A stretch of 64,000 nucleotides of DNA from Achatina immaculata (GCA_009760885.1 CM019713.1:24808427-24872426), one strand, 5' to 3'. Positions 45,601 through 57,172 are shown, counted from the stretch's first letter. Made by a program: numbers and translations. Notes: a model not told the origin generated them from the sequence alone.

Positions 45601-48600
45601 TATTGTCTCTCTTGGTGTGGCAGGGCACTGGCTTCTACTATCAACCTCTCTAAGCTATTGTGTCTCTTGGTGTGGCCGGGCACTGGCTTCTACTATCAAC
45701 CTCTCTAAGCTATTGTGTTTCTTGATGTGGCCGGGCACTGGCTTCTACTATCAACCTCTCTAAGCTATTGTGTTTCTTGATGTGGCCGGGTACTGGCTTC
45801 TACTATCAACCTCTCTAAGCTATTGTGTTTCTTGGTGTGGCCGGGAACTGGCTTCTACTATCAACCTCTCTAAGCTATTGTCTCTCTTGGTGTGGCCGGG
45901 CACTAGCTTCTACTATCAACCTCTCTAAGCTATTGTCTCTTGGTGTGGCCGGGCACTGGCTTCTACTATCAACCTCTCTAAGCTATTGTCTCTCTTGGTG
46001 TGGCAGGGCACTGGCTTCTACTATCAACCTCTCTAAGCTATTGTGTCTCTTGGTGTGGCCGGGCACTGGCTTCTACTATCAACCTCTCTAAGCTATTGTC
46101 TCTCTTGGTGTGGCAGGGCACTGGCTTCTACTATCAACCTCTCTAAGCTATTGTGTCTCTTGGTGTGGCAGGGCACTGGCTTCTACTATCAACCTCTCTA
46201 AGCTATTGTGTCTCTTGGTGTGGCCGGGCACTATGCCTTCTACTATCAACCTCTCTAAGCTATTGTGTCTCTTGGTGTAGCCGGGCACTATGCCTTCTAC
46301 TATCAACCTCTCTAAGCTATTGTGTCTCTTGATGTGGCCGGGCACTATGCCTTCTACTATCAACCTCTCTAAGCTATTGTGTCTCTTGATGTGGCCGGGC
46401 ACTATGCCTTCTACTATCAACCTCTCTAAGCTGTTGTGTCTCTTGGTGTGGCCGGGCACTGGCTTCTACTATCAACCTCTCTAAGCTATTGTGTCTCTTG
46501 GTGTGGCCGGGCACTATGCCTTCTACTATCAACCTCTCTAAGCTGTTGTGTCTCTTGGTGTGGCCGGGCACTATGCCTTCTACTATCAACCTCTCTAAGC
46601 TATTGTGTCTCTTGATGTGGCCGGGCACTATGCCTTCTACTATCAACCTCTCTAAGCTATTGCGTCTCTTGGTGTGGCCGGGCACTGGCTTCTACTATCA
46701 ACCTCTCTAAGCTATTGTGTCTCTTGGTGTGGCCTGGCACTATGCCTTCTACTATCAACCTCTCTAAGCTATTGTGTCTCTTGATGTGGCCGGGCACTAT
46801 GCCTTCTACTATCAACCTCTCTAAGCTATTGTGTCTCTTGGTGTGGCCGGGCACTGGCTTCTACTATCAACCTCTCTAAGCTATTGTGTCTCTTGGTGTT
46901 GCGGGCACTGGCTTCTACTATCAACCTCTCTAAGCTATTGTGTCTCTTGGTGTGGCCGGGCACTATGCCTTCTACTATCAACCTCTCTAAGCTATTGTGT
47001 CTCTTGGTGTGGCCGGGCACTATGCCTTCTACTATCAACCTCTCTAAGCTATTGTGTCTCTTGGTGTGGCCGGGAACTGGCTTCTACTATCAACCTCTCT
47101 AAGCTATTGTGTCTCTTGGTGTGGCCGGGCACTGCCTTCTACTATCAACCTCTCTAAGCTATTGTGTCTCTTGGTGTGGCCGGGCACTGGCTTCTACTAT
47201 CAACCTCTCTAAGCTATTGTTTCTCTTGGTGTGGCCGGGCACTGCCTTCTACTATCAACCTCTCTAAGCTATTGTGTCTCTTGGTGTGGCCGGGCACTGC
47301 CTTCTACTATCAACTTCTCTAAGCTATTGTGTCTCTTGGTGTGGCCAGGCACTGCCTTCTACTATCAACCTCTCCAAGCTGTTGTGTCTCTTGGTGTGGC
47401 CAGGCACTGCCTTCTACTATCAACCTCTCCAAGCTGTTGTGTCTCTTGGTGTGGCCAGGCACTGCCTTCTACTATCAACCCTCTAAGCTATTGTGTCTCT
47501 TGATGTGGCCGGGCACTATGCCTTCTACTATCAACCTCTCTAAGCTGTTGTGTCTCTTGGTGTGGCCGGGCACTGGCTTCTACTATCAACCTCTCTAAGC
47601 TATTGTGTCTCTTGGTGTGGCCGGGCACTATGCCTTCTACTATCAACCTCTCTAAGCTGTTGTGTCTCTTGGTGTGGCCGGGCACTATGCCTTCTACTAT
47701 CAACCTCTCTAAGCTATTGTGTCTCTTGATGTGGCCGGGCACTATGCCTTCTACTATCAACCTCTCTAAGCTATTGCGTCTCTTGGTGTGGCCGGGCACT
47801 GGCTTCTACTATCAACCTCTCTAAGCTATTGTGTCTCTTGGTGTGGCCTGGCACTATGCCTTCTACTATCAACCTCTCTAAGCTATTGTGTCTCTTGATG
47901 TGGCCGGGCACTATGCCTTCTACTATCAACCTCTCTAAGCTATTGTGTCTCTTGGTGTGGCCGGGCACTGGCTTCTACTATCAACCTCTCTAAGCTATTG
48001 TGTCTCTTGGTGTTGCGGGCACTGGCTTCTACTATCAACCTCTCTAAGCTATTGTGTCTCTTGGTGTGGCCGGGCACTATGCCTTCTACTATCAACCTCT
48101 CTAAGCTATTGTGTCTCTTGGTGTGGCCGGGCACTATGCCTTCTACTATCAACCTCTCTAAGCTATTGTGTCTCTTGGTGTGGCCGGGAACTGGCTTCTA
48201 CTATCAACCTCTCTAAGCTATTGTGTCTCTTGGTGTGGCCGGGCACTGCCTTCTACTATCAACCTCTCTAAGCTATTGTGTCTCTTGGTGTGGCCGGGCA
48301 CTGGCTTCTACTATCAACCTCTCTAAGCTATTGTTTCTCTTGGTGTGGCCGGGCACTGCCTTCTACTATCAACCTCTCTAAGCTATTGTGTCTCTTGGTG
48401 TGGCCGGGCACTGCCTTCTACTATCAACTTCTCTAAGCTATTGTGTCTCTTGGTGTGGCCAGGCACTATGCCTTCTACTATCAACCTCTCCAAGCTGTTG
48501 TGTCTCTTGGTGTGGCCAGGCACTGCCTTCTACTATCAACCTCTCCAAGCTGTTGTGTCTCTTGGTGTGGCCAGGCACTGCCTTCTACTATCAACCTCTC

Positions 48601-48629
48601 CAAGCTGTTGTGTCTCTTGGTGTGGCCGA
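39638..48629. repeat. 55/57-bp minisatellite, about 160 copies, 9 kb, higher-order duplications
   Basis: Two unit lengths are interspersed: 57 bp (gcactatgccttctac) and 55 bp (gcactggcttctac or gcactgccttctac). Left units resemble the LINE source (ctgttgtctctc); right units mostly carry ctattgtgtctc. Block duplications are visible as repeated series of variants: about 40907-41480 again at +1169, 45442-45708 at +383, 46485-47100 at +1114. ORFs on both strands are by-products of the 57-bp period. Confidence 0.96.
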
Positions 48630-48826
48630 AGTATTTCAGTTTTTATTTTATATATCAACGTCTCTTTACTTGATTTTCTTTCTATCCATGATATTTTATT
48701 ATTGGTTTTAAAATGATTTGTCAGTACTGTCCATCACTTTATATTTAGATGTTTTACTTCCATTAGAAATTAGAAGGTACAAAAACTAAGATCTGAAAGA
48801 AGAACAAGGACACAAAAGAGACAAAT

Positions 48827-48860
<34 letters not shown>

Positions 48861-48861
<1 letters not shown>

Positions 48862-50219
48862 CTAAGGTGTATCCTCGCTTTAAATCTGGCTCATCTAACA
48901 ATCTTACCAACTATAGACCAATATCCATATTATCGTCATTATCAAAACCACTCGAAAAACACATACACAAAATAACTCTACGACACATGCAAGAGAACAA
49001 TTTACTCATAGACAGTCAGTCAGGCTTTAGACCCAATCATTCCTGCCACACAGCTCTTACCAAAATGACAGAAAACTGGTTAGTAAACATAAATGACGAC
49101 AGACTATGTGGTGCCATTTTTGTCGACTTTAAAAAGGCATTTGATATGATTGACCACGATATTCTTGTAAGAAAAATAAAGACTTATAGACTGCACCCTG
49201 ACCTAATAAAATTAATTGCATCGTTTCTGTCAGACAGACAACAGGTAGTATTCTTCAACAATTCTCTATCAAATTCTGCTAAAGTTGACACTGGTGTTCC
49301 GCAAGGTTCTATTCTAGGTCCGTTGCTCTTTGCTATCTATATCAATGATCTTCCACTTCATCTTAAACACTCTTCTTGTGACCTTTTTGCCGATGATTGC
49401 ACAATCTACACCAGTGACTACGATTGTGTTAATCTAGAATCAACTCTTCAGGTCGAGTTATACAATTTAATTGGATGGAGCAAAAATAATGGCATGATTA
49501 TAAACACCGATAAAACAAAATCAATGCTCATAACAACAAGACAGAAACTACAAAACGCAACAAAAACAACACTTCGGCTCTGTACAGAAACATCACAGAT
49601 AGAAAACGTTAGCGAGCATAAAACACTAGGTCTTATTATTGACCAACATCTGACCTGGAACTCTCATGTGCAATGTCTAACAAAACTCATCGCACAAAAA
49701 GTATACCAATTAGCTAAAATTAAGCACTTCATAGATCAAGACACTAGGAAGACATACTACATAGCTCATATACAAACACATTTAGACTACTACTCAACAG
49801 TTTGGGATGGTTGCTCAGTGTCAAATACAAAAAGGCTTTGCTCTCTCCAAAAGCGAGCAGTAAAGCTTATTAGTGACAAAGATCAAGCACAATCAACTAA
49901 TCATCACAAACGTATCAAAATACTACCTCTTAAGAACAGGTTCCTCTTCAACAAGGCCAAGTTAGTACATCAAATTCTTTCACGGCATGCCCCGCCTTAT
50001 CTATGGAACCTGTTTAAATTTAACCCAAAGTGCAGCCAACGCTTGAACAATATATGTCTTCCAAAACCTAGACTTGATCTTTACAAGAAAAGCTTTAGTT
50101 ATTCTGCTGCTCATCTTTGGAATACCCTCCCATCCTATATAAAAAATATAAATTATACTCCTTCCTACAACTACAAGCTTTCCCAATATCTATTTGATGT
50201 CGACTACATGCCTCCATGA
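48861..50219 (+). CDS. LINE reverse transcriptase, 5'-truncated, Jockey/CR1-like (copy 1)
   Basis: An open frame of about 450 codons runs from the finger domain of a non-LTR reverse transcriptase to its natural stop. Motifs in order are FKSG.SNNLTNYRPISIL, GFRPNHSCHTAL, AIFVDFKKAFDMIDHDIL (first catalytic Asp), GVPQGSILGPLLFAIYINDL, DLFADDCTIY (catalytic FADD in place of the commoner YADD), GMIINTDKTKSM, and KTLGLIID. A C-terminal region reads STVWDGC, LQKRAVKLI and HLWNTLPSYIKN, as in CR1/Jockey elements. The endonuclease and 5' RT parts are absent: homology begins immediately after a (CT)14 tract (48833-48858), so the first Met/Val is not a real start. The frame has no stop, which suggests a young insertion, but the copy cannot be autonomous. 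Confidence 0.88.
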
Positions 50220-50430
50220 ATTATAAAACTTAAAAGTTATCTTAAGCTGCTCTTACAGACACCGAATACAATTAATTGTTTTCTGAATAGTCCCGAAAAT
50301 TTTGTTTAGTAGATATTCATTTATATGTATGTAGTTACTTCTGTACTGAGTGAATGTGTAAGAGCGAAACGTAAATGTTATATTTTTTTTTTATGTCTCT
50401 CAGATTCAATGTTGTTATGTTTGTTATATC

Positions 50431-50777
50431 TTGGTGTGGCCGGGCACTGGCTTCTACTATCAACCTCTCTAAGCTATTGTTTCTCTTGGTGTGGCCGGGC
50501 ACTGCCTTCTACTATCAACCTCTCTAAGCTATTGTGTCTCTTGGTGTGGCCGGGCACTGCCTTCTACTATCAACTTCTCTAAGCTATTGTGTCTCTTGGT
50601 GTGGCCAGGCACTATGCCTTCTACTATCAACCTCTCCAAGCTGTTGTGTCTCTTGGTGTGGCCAGGCACTGCCTTCTACTATCAACCTCTCCAAGCTGTT
50701 GTGTCTCTTGGTGTGGCCAGGCACTGCCTTCTACTATCAACCTCTCCAAGCTGTTGTGTCTCTTGGTGTGGCCGAAG
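50431..50777. repeat. 55/57-bp minisatellite island, about six copies
   Basis: Duplicate of 48286-48629, lying between two LINE copies as part of the 2,146-bp duplication. Confidence 0.93.
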
Positions 50778-50972
50778 TATTTCAGTTTTTATTTTATATA
50801 TCAACGTCTCTTTACTTGATTTTCTTTCTATCCATGATATTTTATTATTGGTTTTAAAATGATTTGTCAGTACTGTCCATCACTTTATATTTAGATGTTT
50901 TACTTCCATTAGAAATTAGAAGGTACAAAAACTAAGATCTGAAAGAAGAACAAGGACACAAAAGAGACAAAT

Positions 50973-51006
<34 letters not shown>

Positions 51007-51007
<1 letters not shown>

Positions 51008-52181
51008 CTAAGGTGTATCCTCGCTTTAAATCTGGCTCATCTAACAATCTTACCAACTATAGACCAATATCCATATTATCGTCATTATCAAAACCACTCG
51101 AAAAACACATACACAAAATAACTCTACGACACATGCAAGAGAACAATTTACTCATAGACAGTCAGTCAGGCTTTAGACCCAATCATTCCTGCCACACAGC
51201 TCTTACCAAAATGACAGAAAACTGGTTAGTAAACATAAATGACGACAGACTATGTGGTGCCATTTTTGTCGACTTTAAAAAGGCATTTGATATGATTGAC
51301 CACGATATTCTTGTAAGAAAAATAAAGACTTATAGACTGCACCCTGACCTAATAAAATTAATTGCATCGTTTCTGTCAGACAGACAACAGGTAGTATTCT
51401 TCAACAATTCTCTATCAAATTCTGCTAAAGTTGACACTGGTGTTCCGCAAGGTTCTATTCTAGGTCCGTTGCTCTTTGCTATCTATATCAATGATCTTCC
51501 ACTTCATCTTAAACACTCTTCTTGTGACCTTTTTGCCGATGATTGCACAATCTACACCAGTGACTACGATTGTGTTAATCTAGAATCAACTCTTCAGGTC
51601 GAGTTATACAATTTAATTGGATGGAGCAAAAATAATGGCATGATTATAAACACCGATAAAACAAAATCAATGCTCATAACAACAAGACAGAAACTACAAA
51701 ACGCAACAAAAACAACACTTCGGCTCTGTACAGAAACATCACAGATAGAAAACGTTAGCGAGCATAAAACACTAGGTCTTATTATTGACCAACATCTGAC
51801 CTGGAACTCTCATGTGCAATGTCTAACAAAACTCATCGCACAAAAAGTATACCAATTAGCTAAAATTAAGCACTTCATAGATCAAGACACTAGGAAGACA
51901 TACTACATAGCTCATATACAAACACATTTAGACTACTACTCAACAGTTTGGGATGGTTGCTCAGTGTCAAATACAAAAAGGCTTTGCTCTCTCCAAAAGC
52001 GAGCAGTAAAGCTTATTAGTGACAAAGATCAAGCACAATCAACTAATCATCACAAACGTATCAAAATACTACCTCTTAAGAACAGGTTCCTCTTCAACAA
52101 GGCCAAGTTAGTACATCAAATTCTTTCACGGCATGCCCCGCCTTATCTATGGAACCTGTTTAAATTTAACCCAAAGTGCAG
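51007..52181 (+). pseudogene. LINE reverse transcriptase (copy 2), 3'-truncated
   Basis: Identical to 48861-50035, including the FADD motif. After 'cccaaagtgca' it is joined to an internal position of another LINE copy (gctaaagttgacac, equivalent to 49278), and the frame ends in FRKVLF. Confidence 0.88.
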
Positions 52182-53475
52182 GCTAAAGTTGACACTGGTG
52201 TTCCGCAAGGTTCTATTCTAGGCCCGTTGCTCTTTGCTATCTATATCAATGATCTTCCACTTCATCTTAAACACTCTTCTTGTGACCTTTTTGCCGATGA
52301 TTGCACAGTCTACACCAGTGACTACGATTGTGTTAATCTAGAATCAACTCTTCAGGTCGAGTTATACAATTTAATTGGATGGAGCAAAATTAATGGCATG
52401 ATTATAAACACCGATAAAACAAAATCAGTGCTCATAACAACAAGACAGAAACTATAAAACGCAACAAAAACAACACTTCGGCTCTGTACAGAAACATCAC
52501 AGATAGAAAACGTTAGCGAGCACAAAACACTAGGTCTTATTATTGACCAACATCTGACCTGGAACTCTCATGTGCAATGTCTAACAAAACTCATCGCACA
52601 AAAAGTATACCAATTATCTAAAATTAAGCACTTCATAGATCAAGACACTAGGAAGACATACTACATAGCTCATATACAAACACATTTAGACTACTGCTCA
52701 ACAGTTTGGGATGGTTGCTCAGTGTCAAATACAAAGAGGCTTTGCTCTCTCCAAAAGCGAGCAGTAAAGCTTATTAGTGACAAAGATCAAGAACAAACAA
52801 CTAATCATCACAAACGTATCAAAATACTACCTCTTAAGAACAGGTTCCTCTTCAACAAAGCCAAGTTAGTACATCAAATTCTTTCACGGCATGCCCCGCC
52901 TTATCTATAGAACCTGTTTAAATTTAGCACAAAGTGCAGCCAACGCTTAAACAACATATGTCTTCCAAAACCTAGACTTGATCTTTACAAGAAAAACTTT
53001 AGTTATTCTGCTGCTCATCTTTGGAATACCCTCCCATCCTATATAAAAAATATAAATTATGCTCCTTCCTACAACTACAAGCTTTCCCAATATCTATTTG
53101 ATGTCGACTACATGCCTCCATGAATTATAAAACTTAAAAGTTATCTTAAGCTGCTCTTACAGACACCGAATACAATTAATTGTTTTATGAATAGTCCCGA
53201 AAATTTTGTTTAGTAGATAGTCATTTATAATGTATGTAGTTACTTCTGTACTGAGTGAATGTTTAAGAGCGAAACGTAAATGTTATATTTTATTTTATGT
53301 CTCTCAGATTCAATGTTAGTTATATTTGTTATATGAACAGCATAGTTGTAGAATGTCTGGAATAGAGTGAAAGATGTATGATAAAGGGCAGAATGTCAGA
53401 CGGGCCTGCGTGCCCAATTCTTAACCCTTTTGAAATAACGATCAATCAATCAATCTCTCTCTCTCTCAACCTATC
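52182..53475 (+). pseudogene. LINE copy 3, 3' half with complete 3' UTR
   Basis: Starts at the AKVDTGVPQGS motif and runs to the 3' end. It differs from copies 1 and 2 by about 1-2% substitutions and has in-frame stops at 52455 (caa to taa) and near 52908 (tgg to tag). It continues past the point where copy 1 is cut, through the conserved end 'acgggcctgcgtgcccaatt' and an (ATCA)n tail at 53441-53456, and so shows the true 3' terminus of the family. Confidence 0.85.
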
Positions 53476-53865
53476 AACCCATGACTCGCCAACCATGAAG
53501 TACTAAAATGACATAGTTCGAAAAGTTAACTTGTTAGATATTGTTAGAAATTATTTTAATGTTTGTTAAAAAACATATGTTAGAAGATCTGTACTGACAA
53601 TGTATTTTTGTTTATGTATATGTCTGTGTGCGCGTGTATATCTGTGTGAGTGTTATTTTATTAGGTTAATTACTTCTTTTCTTTTACTTTGATTGTAATA
53701 GTTTAATCTTATACTCTTTTGATATGTTTTTTTTCCATAAAGTAATTTGTATACTTGTATTTAATCGAGTGTGCGGGAAGAATGAAAGATGGAGTGATGA
53801 AGGGCAGAATATAAGACGGGCCTGCGTGCCCAATTCTTTACCCTTTAAAAATAAAGATTCATTCA

Positions 53866-53875
<10 letters not shown>
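53476..53875 (+). mobile_element. second LINE 3' UTR copy, ending in (ATTC)n
   Basis: The terminal block 'agggcagaatataagacggg', 'cctgcgtgcccaattcttta' matches the end of the element before it but is followed by (attc)4, a different tail. The body (53480-53760) has no ORF, so this is a severely 5'-truncated relative. Confidence 0.65.

Positions 53876-53916
<41 letters not shown>
53872..53916. repeat. (TC)n microsatellite joining two LINE tails
   Basis: About 21 tc units lie between the plus-strand LINE tail and the end of a minus-strand LINE. Confidence 0.95.
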
Positions 53917-53918
<2 letters not shown>

Positions 53919-54705
53919 CCTTAATTGCCTAAGGCACACGGGGCTTCCGCAAGGGTTTTCCACAAATGCCTGTATCTTTGCCTTTTTTTCTGCTCTTGCC
54001 CAGGTGAGCCCTCTATTGCTCAACATCCTCTCTGTTGTTCTTCTCCATGTCTCTTTTGGTCTATCCTTACTTCTGTTCCCCTGTGGTGTCCATCTTAGTG
54101 CTATTTTTGGTAGTGAGCTGTCAGTCATTCGGACCACATGTCCCAACCATCGCCAGCGTCTTTCCTCAATAACTGCTGTCAGTAGCTTTGTCTGCATTGC
54201 TGCCAACAAGATGTTATTTCTTATGGTGTTTGGCCAAAATATTCTTCTAATTCTTCGTTATTTCTTATAGTGTTTGGCCAAAATATTCTTCTAATTCTTT
54301 GTAAACATTTAGTCTGAAAAGAATTCAACTTGTTTTCTATAGTTTTGATGAATTTCCAGCATTCACTTCCATAGAGTAGTACACTTAGAACATTACTCTT
54401 TAAATATCCTGATTTTCGTCTTCATGCTTAGTTTTTTTAAAATTTCCAAATAGTCTGCAGCATTGCAAAAGCCTGGTTTGCTCTAGTAAGTCTGCTGTTG
54501 ATGTCCTCTGTGCTGTCTCCATCTTCTACTACTCTACTACCAAAATATACAAATTCGTTGACCTCCTCCACTAACGTGCTATCTACTCTCAGTACATTGC
54601 TGCTGTTCTCATTTTGCTTCATTAACTTCGTCTTTTGATCTTTAATCCTGTTTTTCTGGCATTTTGAGTTAGTTTGTTTATTTTATCTTGGAAAATCAAG
54701 CTATA
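53915..54705 (-). pseudogene. LINE C-terminal remnant (family 5, GA-tailed)
   Basis: The minus strand gives VDSTLVEEVNEFVYFGSRVV (strand motif before the thumb), DSTEDINSRLTRANQAFAML, then, after breaks, LLYGSECWK and RRWRWLGHVVRM, PQGNRSKDRPKETWRRTTE, LTWARAEKKA and stop. The 3' end carries a (GA)n tail. A 44-bp duplication (54221-54308) interrupts the frame. The family resembles common invertebrate craniofacial-development-protein-2-like LINE ORFs. Its 3' end is also present at 60661-60835 (plus). Confidence 0.82.
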
Positions 54706-55134
54706 AATAAAATAAATTCTACATCTGGTCTGCAGTTCTTCGGACAGGAAGTGTGAGTGCTTTTATGATTCTTGGAGCAAAAACAAAAAGGTGGAAATAA
54801 CTCAGCAGTTAAAACAAGGGGAGGCGATAAAGCTGTACCGGTATCTTGGTGTTGTTACCAGATAAGGGTTTACTCCTATCCTTTTTTTTTTCTTTTTTGT
54901 AAATATGACAGAACTTGTCACGGAGGATGTTTGAGACCAATCGTTAGCAGAGAGTCATGAAACTGTTGGTCAACAGCCATTTTAATGTCTTGAAGGGCTT
55001 GCACGCCTGGCGCCAGTTCCTAACGCCTGGTGGTTTTATCTGAGTGAGGTCACCACGGAAATGAATGCACACGTGAAGCGTGAGCTCCCAGGTCATGTTT
55101 GCATAAACCTGTTTCCAGCACTGCTCTCTTAATG
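54706..55134. other. unique sequence, no recognised gene
   Basis: Small ORFs (54772-54960) are unremarkable. Confidence 0.45.
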
Positions 55135-55288
55135 AGTGTGCTCTTCAGTGGGAGAAGGAGAAAGAGACCAGGAGAGACAGATGGAAATGTGATGAGGAAA
55201 TGAAGATAATGAGTGCGTTCTTCAGTGGGAGAAGGAGAAAGAGACCAGGAGAGACAGATGGAAATGTGATGAGGAAATGAAAATAATG
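55135..55288. repeat. 77-bp direct repeat, two copies
   Basis: Both copies contain cttcagtgggagaaggagaa and agagaccaggagagacagat, then ggaaatgtgatgaggaaatg. Confidence 0.9.
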
Positions 55289-55320
55289 AGGGCGGGAAAA
55301 GGGGCAAAACGAATCACTCT

Positions 55321-55430
55321 GGCGGGGGGGGGGGGGGACAAATATGGTACTTGAACAGGGAAAGCTGTTGAAAGGGGGGGGGGCGGGGAGACCATGTGAG
55401 AATATGGCGGGGGGGGGGAGGAGGAGGAGA
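55321..55430. repeat. cluster of G runs
   Basis: Four G runs of 8-13 bases within about 100 bases, potentially quadruplex-forming on the plus strand. Confidence 0.8.
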
Positions 55431-55439
55431 AAGAAACAA

Positions 55440-55850
55440 AGAATGATTGTAAGAGGTTAACTATGAGAAAATGATTCCGGGAGATTAACTATTAAGGAAT
55501 GATTCTGAGAGATTGACTATGAGAGAATGATTTCGAGAGATTGACAGTGAGAGAATGATTCCGAGAGATTAACTATGAGAAAAAATGATTCTAAGAGGTT
55601 AACAACGATTCTAAGAGATTAACAATGAGAGAATGAATCTGAGAGATTAACTACGAGAAAATGATTCTAAGAGATTAGCTGTGACAGAATGATTCTGAGA
55701 GATTAATTACGAGAGAATGATTGTAAGAGATTAGCTATGGGAGAATGATTGTAAGAGATTAACTATGAGAGAATGAGTGTAAGAGATTAACTATGAAAGA
55801 ATGATGCTGAGACATTAACTATGAGAGAATGTTAGAGAAAACGTGTGATA
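55440..55850. repeat. about 30-bp degenerate minisatellite, about 13 copies
   Basis: Units gagagattaactatgagaga plus atgattctaa, with many substitutions and indels; an older array than its neighbours. Confidence 0.85.
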
Positions 55851-55929
55851 AACTGCCTATGGTAGAGGAAGTGAATGTAAGAGAAAGAGAGATAAGGAGA
55901 AACTATAAAAGAATACTGAGCATTACTAC

Positions 55930-56110
55930 TTGACCTCCTGTGAGATGTGACAAGTACATGTCACATATTAGCAAATGAATCAAATATTACTTGACTTTCG
56001 GAATAAAGTGACAAGTACATGTCACATTAGCAAAATTAATCAAACATGAGTATTACTTGACTTCTTGCAGAAAGTGACAAGCACGTGTCATATATTAGCA
56101 AAATGAATGA
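55930..56110. repeat. 60-65-bp repeat, three copies
   Basis: Each contains gtgacaagtacatgtcacat (itself palindromic around gtacatgtc), then attagcaaaatgaatcaaa and attactt. Confidence 0.85.
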
Positions 56111-56714
56111 AATACATTTATGATGTGTTTAAAAAAAAGCTAGATGGCTTCCTATGTAATCGTTGGAATGAGTTTTAGAAATCTTGCACTAGTTTCTACA
56201 CAAAATCAACAATTACAAATGTGTGAACACAGAAAATCCTTAAAAACGAAACAAACTACACGAGAAGGGAAAAAAGATTTGAACATTAAGCGTTGTTTGC
56301 TGGGAGACCAGCATTGAAATGGAACCAAAGTTCTTTGCTGTGTTCTTCACTGCTGTGCTAAAAGTGTTAAGTACTGTGACGTAGGCTTTGGAATTGCAAA
56401 TTCACAGCCTGGTCAAACACACAAAACTAAATAGAGAGTATCCAATTTAACAAGAGAAATGATAGAGAGAAAGAGGAAGACAAAAGTTAATGAAAGGTTG
56501 CAAGAAAACGTGGCAGAATAAAATTATAGAGAGAATGAGAACTAAATAGACAGAAAAAATCACGTGATTCTTGAAGAGTGACGTGATTCAAATGTTCAAA
56601 GGCCTGTTGCTATTAGCATTCTGTTTCAAACTTAGTTCACATATATAATGCACTTTTAGTGTTAAACGGAGTCCGTTAACAAATGGCATTAGTTATCACA
56701 GAAATCTTTTCAGG
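56111..56714. other. unique sequence, no recognised gene
   Basis: AT-rich; no ORF of interest. Confidence 0.45.
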
Positions 56715-57172
56715 GCTTCCCAAAATAAGATTTTTAAGAGCATGCATCTTTCCCATCGCAACATATGCCCGTGAGACCTGGACACTTAACAAAACAGCTG
56801 AGAAACACATAAATGCCTTTGAATGTAAATGCTACAGAAAAGTTCTTCAAAAAATCATGGACACAAACATGAACAAATATATCCATATTACAAGAAATTA
56901 ATATTGAAGAAGGCTGGCTAGTAAAGAGGATTAAAGAAAGAAAAATAAAATATTTTGGACACATTAAACGTCATGAGAATTTAGAGAAGACAGTCTTCTA
57001 CATAATGGGAAAAAAAAAGAAAGGAATACCAAGGCGAAGATGGCTGCAAGACATTGTTGAGAATCTGCAAATGGATGCATCAGCAGCAGGACATCTTGCT
57101 TACAACCAGGAGGCCTACAGGAGAGCTGTTAGGGAGGCAAAGTTCCACAAGCGACATGAAAATGACTGATCC
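56715..57172 (+). pseudogene. LINE C-terminal remnant (family 1)
   Basis: Reads IRFLRACIFPIATYARETW, TLNKTAEKHINAFECKCYRK and, after two frameshifts, EEGWLVKRIKERKIKYFGHI, KRHENLEKT, PRRRWLQDIVENLQMDASAA, AYRRAVREAKF. It is the same family as 27870-28725 and lacks its LEG before YIMG. The copy is 5'-truncated. Confidence 0.85.

Larger units (their letters stand above)
48286..52181. repeat. 2,146-bp tandem duplication of array end plus LINE
   Basis: 48286-50431 recurs at 50432-52181 with no difference that I could see. The junction joins LINE 3' UTR ('ttgttatat') to a 57-bp unit ('cttggtgtggccgggcac'). The second copy is cut within the LINE at 52181. Confidence 0.9.

Noticed and set aside
37555..48716. 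Dozens of ORFs such as [16 protein letters not shown] and [15 protein letters not shown]
   Set aside because: By-products of the 55/57-bp array. The second is a relic of the LINE source sequence, not a current protein.
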